A program made the translations under genes and the position numbers. A stretch of DNA of 64,000 nucleotides from JAQGMV01 sp035626595. GTDB taxonomy: Bacteria; Pseudomonadota; Gammaproteobacteria; Burkholderiales; SG8-41. Position 1 is the first letter of the stretch. Each line of letters opens with the position of its first letter. The notes below the pieces were generated by a model. That model was given only the letters and a program-made list of their open reading frames with translations, was not told the origin of the DNA and ran no database searches. The DNA is taken from the NCBI GenBank assembly GCA_035626595.1, contig DASPNJ010000153.1, positions 1 through 64,000 of the forward strand. The letters run 5' to 3'. Shown piece after piece: positions 20,429 to 28,151 of the stretch.

Positions 20429-20854
20429 CTAGGCGTGGCGGCACTCCGCCGGCACGAACTTGTGAACGCCGGCCGGCGAGCTGCACGACCACGTCACCTT
20501 CCCGTCGTTGCTGTTCAGCGTCGGATTAAGCGTGATCGTGAGCGCCGTGCCGACCGAGGTGGCGGTCGCGTTACCCTCGATCGTGATACGGCCGAGACTC
20601 GTGATCGTGCCGCCAGTGACCTTGCCGGTCGCTTCGATCGATGCCCCGCGGTTCGCGTTGTTCAGCGTCGAGTTGCTCTGCGCGTTCTCCGCAACCGTCG
20701 TCTTGGCGTTACCGGCTGCGAGCAGCAGCTCCGAGACCTTGGCGCGAACCGTGTAGTCCTGGTACGCCGGCAGAGCGACGGCGGCGAGGATGCCAATGAT
20801 CGCGACGACGATCATCAGCTCGATCAGCGTAAAACCCCTGTGCAGACGTTTCAT
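20429..20854 (-). CDS. Type IV major pilin-like protein, copy 1
   Basis: A 141-residue prepilin starting MKRLHRG|FTLIELMIVVAII: short basic leader, Gly-Phe cleavage site for PilD, Glu5 of the mature protein, and a hydrophobic assembly helix. The C-terminal disulfide loop is SCSSPAGVHKFVPAEC. The variable region is rich in Ser, Thr and Asn (AENAQSNSTLNNANRG), possible acceptor sites for O-glycosylation. It differs from copy 2 at only four residues (two in the leader, two in the mature part). The other pilus machinery genes are not in the window. Confidence 0.93.
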   Translation of the reverse strand: MKRLHRGFTLIELMIVVAIIGILAAVALPAYQDYTVRAKVSELLLAAGNAKTTVAENAQSNSTLNNANRGASIEATGKVTGGTITSLGRITIEGNATATSVGTALTITLNPTLNSNDGKVTWSCSSPAGVHKFVPAECRHA

Positions 20855-20890
20855 CTTGTTTTCCCCTGTCGTTTTCGTTCTGGCACGATT

Positions 20891-20921
20891 GGCGGGAGGA
20901 CGATCGAGCCGTCCTCCCGCC
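20891..20921 (-). terminator. 12-bp hairpin between the two pilin genes
   Basis: GGCGGGAGGACG, a 7-nt loop and CGTCCTCCCGCC form a perfect 12-bp stem starting 10 bp beyond the copy 2 stop. There is no T-tract after it on the minus strand, so it may cause partial termination, pausing or mRNA stabilisation rather than full termination between the pilins. Confidence 0.55.
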
Positions 20922-20931
20922 GTCCTGGATC

Positions 20932-21357
20932 TTACGCGTGACGGCACTCCGCCGGGACGAACTTGTGAACGCCGGCCGGCGAGCTGCACGACCACGTCAC
21001 CTTCCCGTCGTTGCTGTTCAGCGTCGGGTTGAGCGTGATGGTGAGCGCCGTGCCGACCGAGGTGGCGGTGGCGTTACCCTCGATCGTGATACGGCCGAGA
21101 CTCGTGATCGTGCCGCCGGTCACTTTGCCGGTGGCCTCGATGGAGGCGCCGCGGTTCGAGTTGTCCAGCGTCGAGTTGCTCTGCGCGTTTTCGGCAACCG
21201 TGGTCTTGGCGTTGCCTGCCGCGAGCAGAAGCTCCGAAACCTTGGCGCGAACGGTGTAATCCTGGTACGCCGGCAAGGCGACGGCAGCCAGAATGCCGAT
21301 GATCGCGACCACGATCATCAGCTCGATCAGAGTGAAACCTTTCTGTAGACGCTTCAT
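20932..21357 (-). CDS. Type IV major pilin-like protein, copy 2
   Basis: A 141-residue prepilin starting MKRLQKG|FTLIELMIVV. The ribosome site AGGAG is 7 bp before the ATG. It is the upstream member of a tandem pair; the mature part differs from copy 1 only at LDNSNRG versus LNNANRG. Nucleotide identity extends over most of the coding region, so the duplication is recent or maintained by gene conversion. It is the proposed acceptor for the neighbouring glycosyltransferases; this is inference from position and Ser/Thr richness. Confidence 0.93.
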   Translation of the reverse strand: MKRLQKGFTLIELMIVVAIIGILAAVALPAYQDYTVRAKVSELLLAAGNAKTTVAENAQSNSTLDNSNRGASIEATGKVTGGTITSLGRITIEGNATATSVGTALTITLNPTLNSNDGKVTWSCSSPAGVHKFVPAECRHA

Positions 21358-21521
21358 GTGTTCTCCTATTGACGTGGGGGGTATTCCGCGAATCCCGGGC
21401 AGGCTTTGAGCAACATCCATACCATCGTCATCGAGGGCGCGTAGCGTGAACCACGCCACACGGCGGAAGCACCCGGCGCAGGTCCGGCGCCGCCCTTCGC
21501 GTCACAAAGTGACGCAATACG

Positions 21522-23120
21522 TCAGTCGCTCGGCGCTGCGGACCAGGTCCACAACTCGTCACGCGCGCGACGCAGGACGGGCTCCCAGGCCCCCGGGCGC
21601 TGCTGACGCAGCAGCCTCGCCGAGGGGTACCACGGCATCGTCTCGCCGGTCGCGCCGTATCGCCACTCCGGCACGTGCGGAATGAGAGCCCAGACCGGTT
21701 TGCCGAGCGCGCCGGCAAGATGAACGACCGCTGTCTGCACCGAGACGACGAGGTCGAGCGCGCTGACCAGCGCAGCGGTGTCGTCATAGTCTTCGATCGC
21801 TTCGGGCCAGTGATGCACCGTCACGTTCGGCTCGCCGGCAAACGCCTCGATCTCGCCCGACGGGTCGGCGTACTGCAGGCTCACGAAATCGACGCCGGGA
21901 ATAGCGAGGAGCGCGCGCCAGTCCGCAAGCGGAATCGAGCGCACGCTGCGGCGGGTCGTGGACAGACCGCCGCGCCACGAGATACCGACCTTTCTGCGGC
22001 CCGGTAACGCGCGCAGCCGCCGGTCCCAAGCCGCGATGCGTGCCGCATCCGCGCGCAGATAACCCGTGTGCCGTGGAAAATCGGCCGGGCGCCGGCGCAG
22101 GAAGCGCGGCAGACTGCCCATCGGGATCTTCACGTCGGGCGGCTGCGACAGAAGCTCCCGGTCGTGGCGCCACGCCTCTGTGGGGATCACGCGCGCACGC
22201 GGGAAGCTGCGCCGGAACAGGGATTCGAGCTTCGGCCGGCACTCGACCACGCAACGTCGGGCACGCGCGAGCACGTCCGGAATGCACGAAGCGAACATGA
22301 TCTCGTCCCCGAGGCCCTGTTCGCCATACAGGAAAATCGCGCGGCCTTCGAGTGAAGTGCCGTCCCAGTCCGGCCACGGCATATCGGCGCCGCGGTCCTC
22401 GCCCGGCAGTGCGCGCCGCGCTTCGTAATCATCCCAGCCTTGCGCGAGCTCGCCGTGTTTGAGGCGTATGAGCGCCCTGTTCACGCGCGCCTCGGTGAGA
22501 TCGGGGCTCGCGTGCAGCACGCGGTCGGCGACCGCCAGTGCCTCGGCCGCGCGGTTCTGATGCTGCAGCACCATCATGAGATTACATTGCGCCGCGATGT
22601 CCCCGGGGGCGAGCTCGACGGCGCGCTGAATGTGCCAGGCGCCTTCCTCGTATTCTTCGAGCTGCTTGAAGAGGGCGTATCCCAGATTGCTGTGCGCGGG
22701 CGCGTGGTCCGGATTCGACCGGAGCGCCTTGCGCAACCAGCCCACGGCTTCCGTGACCTGGCCCATCTTGAGACACGCGGCACCCAGGGCGGCCTGCGCG
22801 CGCGCCCCGGGCGCACCGAGGTCCATCGCCTTCGACAGCGCCGGGACTGCGTCGTCGAGCCGATCTTCGTCGAGCGCAAGCAGCCCGAGCTGCAGATGCG
22901 GCGACCACCAGTCGGGGCGATGACACGCCGCGAGAAGGTAGCTATCGCGCGCGTCGGCGAGCTCCCCGCGCGCGTGCCTGAGACTTCCAAGCATGACGTG
23001 CGCCTCGGCGAAATCGGGCTCGCGCTCGAGCAGCGCCTCCAGAAGATCGATCGCCTCGCCGGCGCGGCCCGCCGCCGCCGCCGCGCTCGCCTGCGCGAGC
23101 AGCGCCTGCCGATCGCTCAC
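21522..23120 (-). CDS. TPR protein with GT9-like (heptosyltransferase-fold) domain
   Basis: A 532-residue protein. The start is taken as GTG 23120 (VSDRQALLAQAS), overlapping the upstream stop (GTGA). Five or six TPRs occupy about 1-215 (AHVMLGSLRHARGELADARD and others). A GT-B domain follows (about 245-525) with YGEQGLGDEIMFASC, ISWRGGLSTTRRS and a C-terminal nucleotide-sugar region, VVHLAGALGKPVWALIPHVP. The family's acceptors are poorly known. Its gene converges towards the pilins and shares its domain with the 1012-residue protein upstream. Confidence 0.82.
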   Translation of the reverse strand: MSDRQALLAQASAAAAAGRAGEAIDLLEALLEREPDFAEAHVMLGSLRHARGELADARDSYLLAACHRPDWWSPHLQLGLLALDEDRLDDAVPALSKAMDLGAPGARAQAALGAACLKMGQVTEAVGWLRKALRSNPDHAPAHSNLGYALFKQLEEYEEGAWHIQRAVELAPGDIAAQCNLMMVLQHQNRAAEALAVADRVLHASPDLTEARVNRALIRLKHGELAQGWDDYEARRALPGEDRGADMPWPDWDGTSLEGRAIFLYGEQGLGDEIMFASCIPDVLARARRCVVECRPKLESLFRRSFPRARVIPTEAWRHDRELLSQPPDVKIPMGSLPRFLRRRPADFPRHTGYLRADAARIAAWDRRLRALPGRRKVGISWRGGLSTTRRSVRSIPLADWRALLAIPGVDFVSLQYADPSGEIEAFAGEPNVTVHHWPEAIEDYDDTAALVSALDLVVSVQTAVVHLAGALGKPVWALIPHVPEWRYGATGETMPWYPSARLLRQQRPGAWEPVLRRARDELWTWSAAPSD

Positions 23121-23797
23121 ACGCCCCGTCCGGTGGCGAAGAGCATGCGCTCCTTTTCGTCGCGCCACGCCTGCGCATGTTCGCAGTCGGCGTACTCGGG
23201 AAAGTACGGGCCGCCCAGCGTGAAGTGAACGAGCGCGGCATGCGCGTCGGCGGGATCGTAGCCGACGAGATGGTTCCAGCGGTGCGGCAGTGCGCCGATC
23301 GCCCCGTCGTCGTCCAGCCACTTGAACTGATGCAGCTCGAGACCGGAGGCGCTGCTCACGTATTGCGGGGTGAGCGCGCTGCACCGGGCATTGTTGAACA
23401 GCATCACGCTGGACCAGTTCTTCTTCTCGTACTTGCTCTGCGGCATGCCGAGAAACTTCTGCGTCTCGCGCGGTACGTGCTGATGCTTCACCACCATGAC
23501 GGCATAGCGGTCGTCGCGCAGCGCCCACAGCCGGGCGATGTCGTCCAGCATGAGCATGTCGCAGTCCATGAACACCGACCAGCCGGTGTAGCCCGACAGG
23601 TACGGCGTAAGAAAACGGGAAAACGAGAACTGAGTCGATTGCAGCGGATGCTTGTCGCGATGGAACACCCCGTGGAGCTGCGACTGCATGATCGGCGCGA
23701 TCGATACCGGCTCGCTCGCGCGTGCGTGAATGCTGTACGAAAGCACGCTGAAGGCGATCGCCTCGCGCGTGTCGTAGCCGATGAACACGGGTATCAC
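23117..23797 (-). CDS. Small glycosyltransferase-like protein (GT8-type fold)
   Basis: A 226-residue protein starting at GTG 23797 (VIPVFIGYDTREAIAFSVL). The motif VFMDCDMLMLDDIARLWAL resembles the metal/nucleotide-sugar DxD loop of GT-A enzymes of the GT8 kind. WNHLVGYDP and VHFTLGGPYF are the typical late motifs of this group. It overlaps both neighbours by 4 bp (GTGA), so all three are probably translated together. It would transfer a hexose from a UDP-sugar; the acceptor is unknown. Confidence 0.75.
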   Translation of the reverse strand: MIPVFIGYDTREAIAFSVLSYSIHARASEPVSIAPIMQSQLHGVFHRDKHPLQSTQFSFSRFLTPYLSGYTGWSVFMDCDMLMLDDIARLWALRDDRYAVMVVKHQHVPRETQKFLGMPQSKYEKKNWSSVMLFNNARCSALTPQYVSSASGLELHQFKWLDDDGAIGALPHRWNHLVGYDPADAHAALVHFTLGGPYFPEYADCEHAQAWRDEKERMLFATGRGV

Positions 23798-26700
23798 GGT
23801 GTGCCGCGCAGGCGCGCGAGGAGAGTGCGTGCTTCTTCGATCACGTCCTGCCAGTCTCCACTCTCGCGCTGCCGTACGAGCCGCACGCTCGGGTACCACG
23901 GCAGCGATGAACCAGCGCGCAGGTAGCGCCACTCGGCGTGCTTCGGCGTCAGCACGATCGTCGGAACGCCCAGCGCGCCGCTCAAGTGTACTACGCTGCT
24001 GCACGCGGTCAGCACGGCGTCCAGCGACTTCGTGAGCGCAGCCATGTCATCGAAATCAGCCAAGACGTCGTGGAACACGTGTACGGGCCGCCCGGAGCAG
24101 CGCGCGAGCTCGGCCGCGATCGTGCCGTCGTCGTCGTGCTGCAGACTGACGAACTGCGCATCCGCGATCGCCATTGCGCGCGCGAACGCATCCGGTGCAA
24201 TGCTTCGCAAGCTCCGGCGCGTATGAGCGAGGCCTCCGCTCCACGCGATGCCGATGACGCGCTTGCCGCTTTTGCCGCGCAGCCGCCGGTGCCATTCCGC
24301 AACGGCGTCAGGCTCGGCGCTGAGATAGCCGTCGTGGCGCGGAAAATCGGCGAGGCTGCGGCGAAAGAGACGCGGCAGACTGCCGGCGTGGATCTGGCAC
24401 GCGACTTCGCGATTCGAAACGAGAGCCGCGCTGGCGCTGCCGCGCGCCTGTCCGACAACGCGCGCGCCGGGAAACGAGCGCGTGAACAGGCGTTCGAGCC
24501 GGGGTTCGCACTCGATGATGCAGCGTGCGGCGCGCGCGAGCGCGTCGGGATAGCACGACGCGAACATGATCTCGTCACCGATCCCCTGCTCGGCGAGGAT
24601 CAGCAGCGTGCCGTCGAGCGGCGCACCGTTCCATTCCGGAAACGGATAGGGACGCCGCGGCGATTCCGCTTTGCGCGTAAGGCGCGCCTCGTACAGCGGC
24701 CATCCCTCAGCGAACCTGCCGTTCGCCAGCGCCGCCATCGCGAGCTCCCAATCGAGGTCGGCGTCGTCGGCACGGCCGCGCAGGCCGTCGATCAGTGCGC
24801 GCGCGGCGTCCACGTCGCCTTCGAAAGCGCGCATGCTCGCTTCCTGTATCGCGAGCGGCACGGGATCTGCGCCTAGCGCGCATGCGCGGTGCTGGAGCCG
24901 TCGAGCATCCTCGAGCCGGCCTTCGCGCAGCGCCAGGTACGCCTTCGCCGCATGAGCCCCTGCGTGCTCGGGTGCAAACGCGAGCACCTCGTCCCATGCC
25001 GCGGCCGCGCCGTCGTGGTCGTAGCGCGACGCCAACAGGATCGCGAGATTCTCGCGTGCCGCCAGGAGCTGCGGATCGGCGGCGATCGCCGCGCGCAGAT
25101 GGCGCTCGCCTTCGACGCCGTGACCCTGCTCGATCACCGCGATGGCGAGGTTCACGCGCGCCTCGACGAGCGACGGCGCCAGCGCGAGCGCGCGCTCGAA
25201 GCACGACTGCGCCGCGGTGAAATTGCGGGACGCGAGAAACGCCGCGCCTTCCCGGTTCGCCGCAGCCGCGCCGGCGCGATCTTCAGCCGCGGCTGCGGCC
25301 GTGTCGGCGATCGGCCGCACTGCCGCGGCAACGGCGGCTACCACATCGTCCCAACCGCCGCCCTCGCGCTGTCGGAAGACCCGAGCCGAGGGATACCAGA
25401 CCATGCGTTCGCCGGCGGCGCCGTACCGCCACTCAGGCGCGGCGGGCGCCATCACCCAGACGGCTTTGCCTAGCGCGCCGGCAAGGTGAACGACCGATGT
25501 GCAGACCGTGACGGTGAGGTCGAGCGCCGTAACGAGGGCCGCGGTCTCGTCGTAATCGCCGATCGCCTCCGGCCAGTGCGTGATGCGTACACCGTGCTGC
25601 GCGAACAGGGCGTCGAGCGGCCCCGCCGCGTCGCCGTACTGGAGGCTGACGAAACGCACGCCCGGCAGACGCAGGATCGGCAGCCACGCCTCCAGCGGGA
25701 TCGATCGCAGCGGTTGCCGCGAGGCATGCGTTCCGCCGCGCCACGACACGCCGACGGTCACACCCGGCCCGAGCGCCGCGAGACGCGTGCGCCAGGCCGC
25801 GACGCGCTGGGGGTCCGCACGCAGATAGCCGTCGTGGTCCGGAAAATCTTCGCTGCGCTGCCTGTAATACAGCGGCAGGCTGCCGATCGGCAGCTCGAAA
25901 TCGATCCCGAGCGCGGCGATCGCCTCCGGCACGCGCTTGTCCGGCGCCGCGCCGTATACCGTCGCCTGCGGAAACGACCGCGCGAAAAGCCGCTGCAGAC
26001 GCGGATCGCATTCGATCACACAGCGGGCGCCGACGCCGACGAGGTCGCGCACGCAGGACGCGAACATGATCTCGTCGCCCAGCCCCTGCTCGCCATAGAC
26101 GAGGATGGTGCGGCCGGCGGGATCGCTCCCGTCCCAGCGCGCAAACCGCCGCGGGCGCGCGACGGCGTCGGCGCTCGCGAGCCGCAGCTCGTAATCGCGC
26201 CAGCCTTGCGCATAGCGGCCGCGCGCGAGCAGCGTGAGGCTGCGGTGAAATGCGGCCACGGCGTGCGTGGGATCGATCGCGAGCGCCTGCTCGTACTGCT
26301 GCTGGGCCTCAGCGAGGCGGCCCAGGTACTGGAGCGCGATGCCGCAGTGGGCATGACGATCGGCATCGGGCTCGATCGCCAGCGCTTTACGGTGCGCCTC
26401 GAGTGCCTCGCCGTAGCGATGGCATGCGGCGTTCGCCAGGCCCAGCGAAAACCAGCTCGCCGCATCGGCATGGTCCTGCGCCGACGCCTGCGCAACCCGC
26501 AGCGCCTCGTCGTGCCCGCCGAGCGCGAGCAGCACGCGAACGAACGATTCCAGCGCGTGTCCTTGCAGCGGAGCCGCCGCGTGCGCCGCACGGAAATGCG
26601 GCAGCGCCTCGGGCATGCGCCGAAGGCCGGTGTACAGCAGGGCCATCTGCGCGTGCGCGGCGCTGGCGCCCGGCTCGAGCTCGAGCGCGCGCGCATATCG

Positions 26701-26832
26701 TTTTTCCGCTTCGCGCGCGTCACCCGCGCGAACGAAGCTCGCGCCTTCCTCGATCAGCGCGCGCACCCGCGCTTCGCGCCGCGTGCGCGCCGGCGCCTCC
26801 ACTACGGCGGTGATCAGTTTGCCCAGAAACAT
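23794..26832 (-). CDS. Giant TPR glycosyltransferase-like protein with two GT9-like units
   Basis: A 1012-residue protein built as an internal duplication: TPRs (about 25-195), GT9-like domain 1 (about 225-510, YGEQGLGDEIMFASC), TPRs again (about 530-700), GT9-like domain 2 (about 735-1005, LAEQGIGDEIMFASC). Both catalytic copies keep the SWRGG/AWSGG and VVHL(A/S)GALG elements, so neither looks dead. There is no signal peptide and no membrane span, so it is cytoplasmic. It is the first gene of a coupled three-gene run. Together with the 532-residue protein, the locus carries three copies of this domain. Confidence 0.82.
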   Translation of the reverse strand: MFLGKLITAVVEAPARTRREARVRALIEEGASFVRAGDAREAEKRYARALELEPGASAAHAQMALLYTGLRRMPEALPHFRAAHAAAPLQGHALESFVRVLLALGGHDEALRVAQASAQDHADAASWFSLGLANAACHRYGEALEAHRKALAIEPDADRHAHCGIALQYLGRLAEAQQQYEQALAIDPTHAVAAFHRSLTLLARGRYAQGWRDYELRLASADAVARPRRFARWDGSDPAGRTILVYGEQGLGDEIMFASCVRDLVGVGARCVIECDPRLQRLFARSFPQATVYGAAPDKRVPEAIAALGIDFELPIGSLPLYYRQRSEDFPDHDGYLRADPQRVAAWRTRLAALGPGVTVGVSWRGGTHASRQPLRSIPLEAWLPILRLPGVRFVSLQYGDAAGPLDALFAQHGVRITHWPEAIGDYDETAALVTALDLTVTVCTSVVHLAGALGKAVWVMAPAAPEWRYGAAGERMVWYPSARVFRQREGGGWDDVVAAVAAAVRPIADTAAAAAEDRAGAAAANREGAAFLASRNFTAAQSCFERALALAPSLVEARVNLAIAVIEQGHGVEGERHLRAAIAADPQLLAARENLAILLASRYDHDGAAAAWDEVLAFAPEHAGAHAAKAYLALREGRLEDARRLQHRACALGADPVPLAIQEASMRAFEGDVDAARALIDGLRGRADDADLDWELAMAALANGRFAEGWPLYEARLTRKAESPRRPYPFPEWNGAPLDGTLLILAEQGIGDEIMFASCYPDALARAARCIIECEPRLERLFTRSFPGARVVGQARGSASAALVSNREVACQIHAGSLPRLFRRSLADFPRHDGYLSAEPDAVAEWHRRLRGKSGKRVIGIAWSGGLAHTRRSLRSIAPDAFARAMAIADAQFVSLQHDDDGTIAAELARCSGRPVHVFHDVLADFDDMAALTKSLDAVLTACSSVVHLSGALGVPTIVLTPKHAEWRYLRAGSSLPWYPSVRLVRQRESGDWQDVIEEARTLLARLRGTP

Positions 26833-26858
26833 TTGTCACGGACGCGGCCACTCTCGAA

Positions 26859-26887
26859 TTGAATGGGCGTGTCCCGCGAATCATAAT
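26859..26887 (+). promoter_or_regulatory. Promoter candidate for the 2OG-oxygenase gene
   Basis: TTGAAT (26859-26864), a 17-bp spacer and CATAAT (26882-26887) give near-consensus sigma70 elements with ideal spacing, 30 bp before the ATG at 26917. It lies in the 84-bp gap between divergent genes. Confidence 0.6.
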
Positions 26888-26916
26888 CGGAAAGATTCAA
26901 CGAAACGACCTTCGAC

Positions 26917-27729
26917 ATGTCTGCGAGCGCCGAGGAACACGTCATCTACAGGATCGCGACGGCGCCGCTGCGGCCGTATCCGTTCCCGCACATATACGTG
27001 GAAAACGTCTTTCCCGCCGCGTATTACGCCGCACTGCGCAGCAACTGGCCGCAGGCGCACGAGCTCGTCTCGCTCGAATCGACGGGGCGCGTGTCGAAAG
27101 GCGCGTATCCCGAGCGCTTCGTGATGCCGCTGCACGGACAGGCGCTCGCGACGCTGCCCCAGGAACGCCGCGCGTTCTGGCAGGCGCTCGCGCAATGGAT
27201 GCTCGATTCCGACCGCCTGCGTTCGGCCGTCATCGCCAGATTCGAGCCGCACGTGCGCGAGCGTTTCGGCGGCACGCTCGAAGACGCCGGACTCTCGCAC
27301 GAGGTGCTGGTGCTGCGCGATCACACGAACTACAACCTGGGGCCGCATACCGACTCGCCGTCGCACGTGGTGTCGCTGCTCTTCTATTGCCCCGACGACG
27401 ACGCGCACGCGCATCTCGGCACGTCGATCTACGTACCCGTCGATCCGTCGTTTCGCTGCGCAGGCGGTCCGCACTATCCGCACGAACACTTTCAGAAAAT
27501 GGCGACGATGGAGTACCGGCCGAACGCGCTGTTCGCGTTTATGAAGACGGACAGGTCGTTCCACGGCGTCGATCGCATCGGAGACGCCGATGTGCTGCGG
27601 GACCTGATTCTGTATGATATTCAGGCGGACCCGGCGGACGAGCGAGCGCAGAACCGGCCCGCGCGAGCGGCCGGCGGAAACAGCCTCGCGATGCGGATGC
27701 TGAAGAACATGCTCGGACGCAAGTCCTGA
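26917..27729 (+). CDS. 2-oxoglutarate/Fe(II)-dependent oxygenase-like protein
   Basis: A 270-residue protein. The cupin-like core carries HTDSPSHVVSLLFY (HxD iron ligands at about 142-144) and a distal His in KTDRSFHGVDRI (about 212), followed by a basic residue pattern compatible with 2-oxoglutarate binding. Family members hydroxylate proteins or small molecules. It is divergent from the TPR-glycosyltransferase run and may add a hydroxyl used for glycan attachment, or modify a sugar; this is inference. It was read as an oxygenase from the HxD...H spacing only. Confidence 0.75.
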   Translation: MSASAEEHVIYRIATAPLRPYPFPHIYVENVFPAAYYAALRSNWPQAHELVSLESTGRVSKGAYPERFVMPLHGQALATLPQERRAFWQALAQWMLDSDRLRSAVIARFEPHVRERFGGTLEDAGLSHEVLVLRDHTNYNLGPHTDSPSHVVSLLFYCPDDDAHAHLGTSIYVPVDPSFRCAGGPHYPHEHFQKMATMEYRPNALFAFMKTDRSFHGVDRIGDADVLRDLILYDIQADPADERAQNRPARAAGGNSLAMRMLKNMLGRKS

Positions 27730-27756
27730 AGGCGAGAGGCGCGAAAGGATAGAACG

Positions 27757-28074
27757 ATGGCGTTGTTCGGCGCGGTTTCCAGTAAGGAAGTGGACGCATT
27801 CGCGAAGGAGCTCGCGGAAGAGCTCGCCAAGCGCTACCCGCCGGCGCTCGACAAGGCCGGCGGCCCGACGCTTTCGGAAAAGCGCCTGACACGCATCCTC
27901 GAAGACGTCTGCAACAAGGCTGCGGCGTTCAAGAACGAGCACAAGCTCGGCGTCTACAAGAAGGCGCGGCTGGGCAACACCTTTCGCTGGGAGCTCGAGG
28001 AGCGGGGCTACAGCAAGATGTTCATCGAGACCGCGACCGAGGGTCTCGTCGTGTACTTAGCTCGCAAGAGCTAG
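27757..28074 (+). CDS. Conserved-looking small hypothetical protein
   Basis: A 105-residue protein starting MALFGAVSSKEVDAFAKELA after an AAAGGA ribosome site, 27 bp after the oxygenase gene. It is helical and highly charged, with about 15 Lys and many Glu. It has KEHKLGVYKKARLGNTFRWELEE-like composition and ends in VVYLARKS. It has no signal peptide, membrane span or recognisable motif. The amphipathic basic middle could bind nucleic acid or acidic protein surfaces. Function unknown. Confidence 0.7.
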   Translation: MALFGAVSSKEVDAFAKELAEELAKRYPPALDKAGGPTLSEKRLTRILEDVCNKAAAFKNEHKLGVYKKARLGNTFRWELEERGYSKMFIETATEGLVVYLARKS

Positions 28075-28087
28075 GCCGAAAGGAAAG

Positions 28088-28121
28088 GAGGTCTCGGAGG
28101 GAAACCTTGGTTTCCCTCTGA
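28088..28121. repeat. 34-bp palindromic repeat, copy 2, between convergent genes
   Basis: It is identical to 4451-4484 except for one base (GAGGTCTCGG versus GAGGTTTCGG), with the same perfect 10-bp stem at 28097-28118. It lies 13 bp after the hypothetical gene's stop and 30 bp before the stop of the convergent HD-GYP gene. The same placement as copy 1 suggests a shared transcript-end function. Confidence 0.75.
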
Positions 28122-28151
28122 GGCGTTCACCGGTGTCCGACCGGCGGTGGA

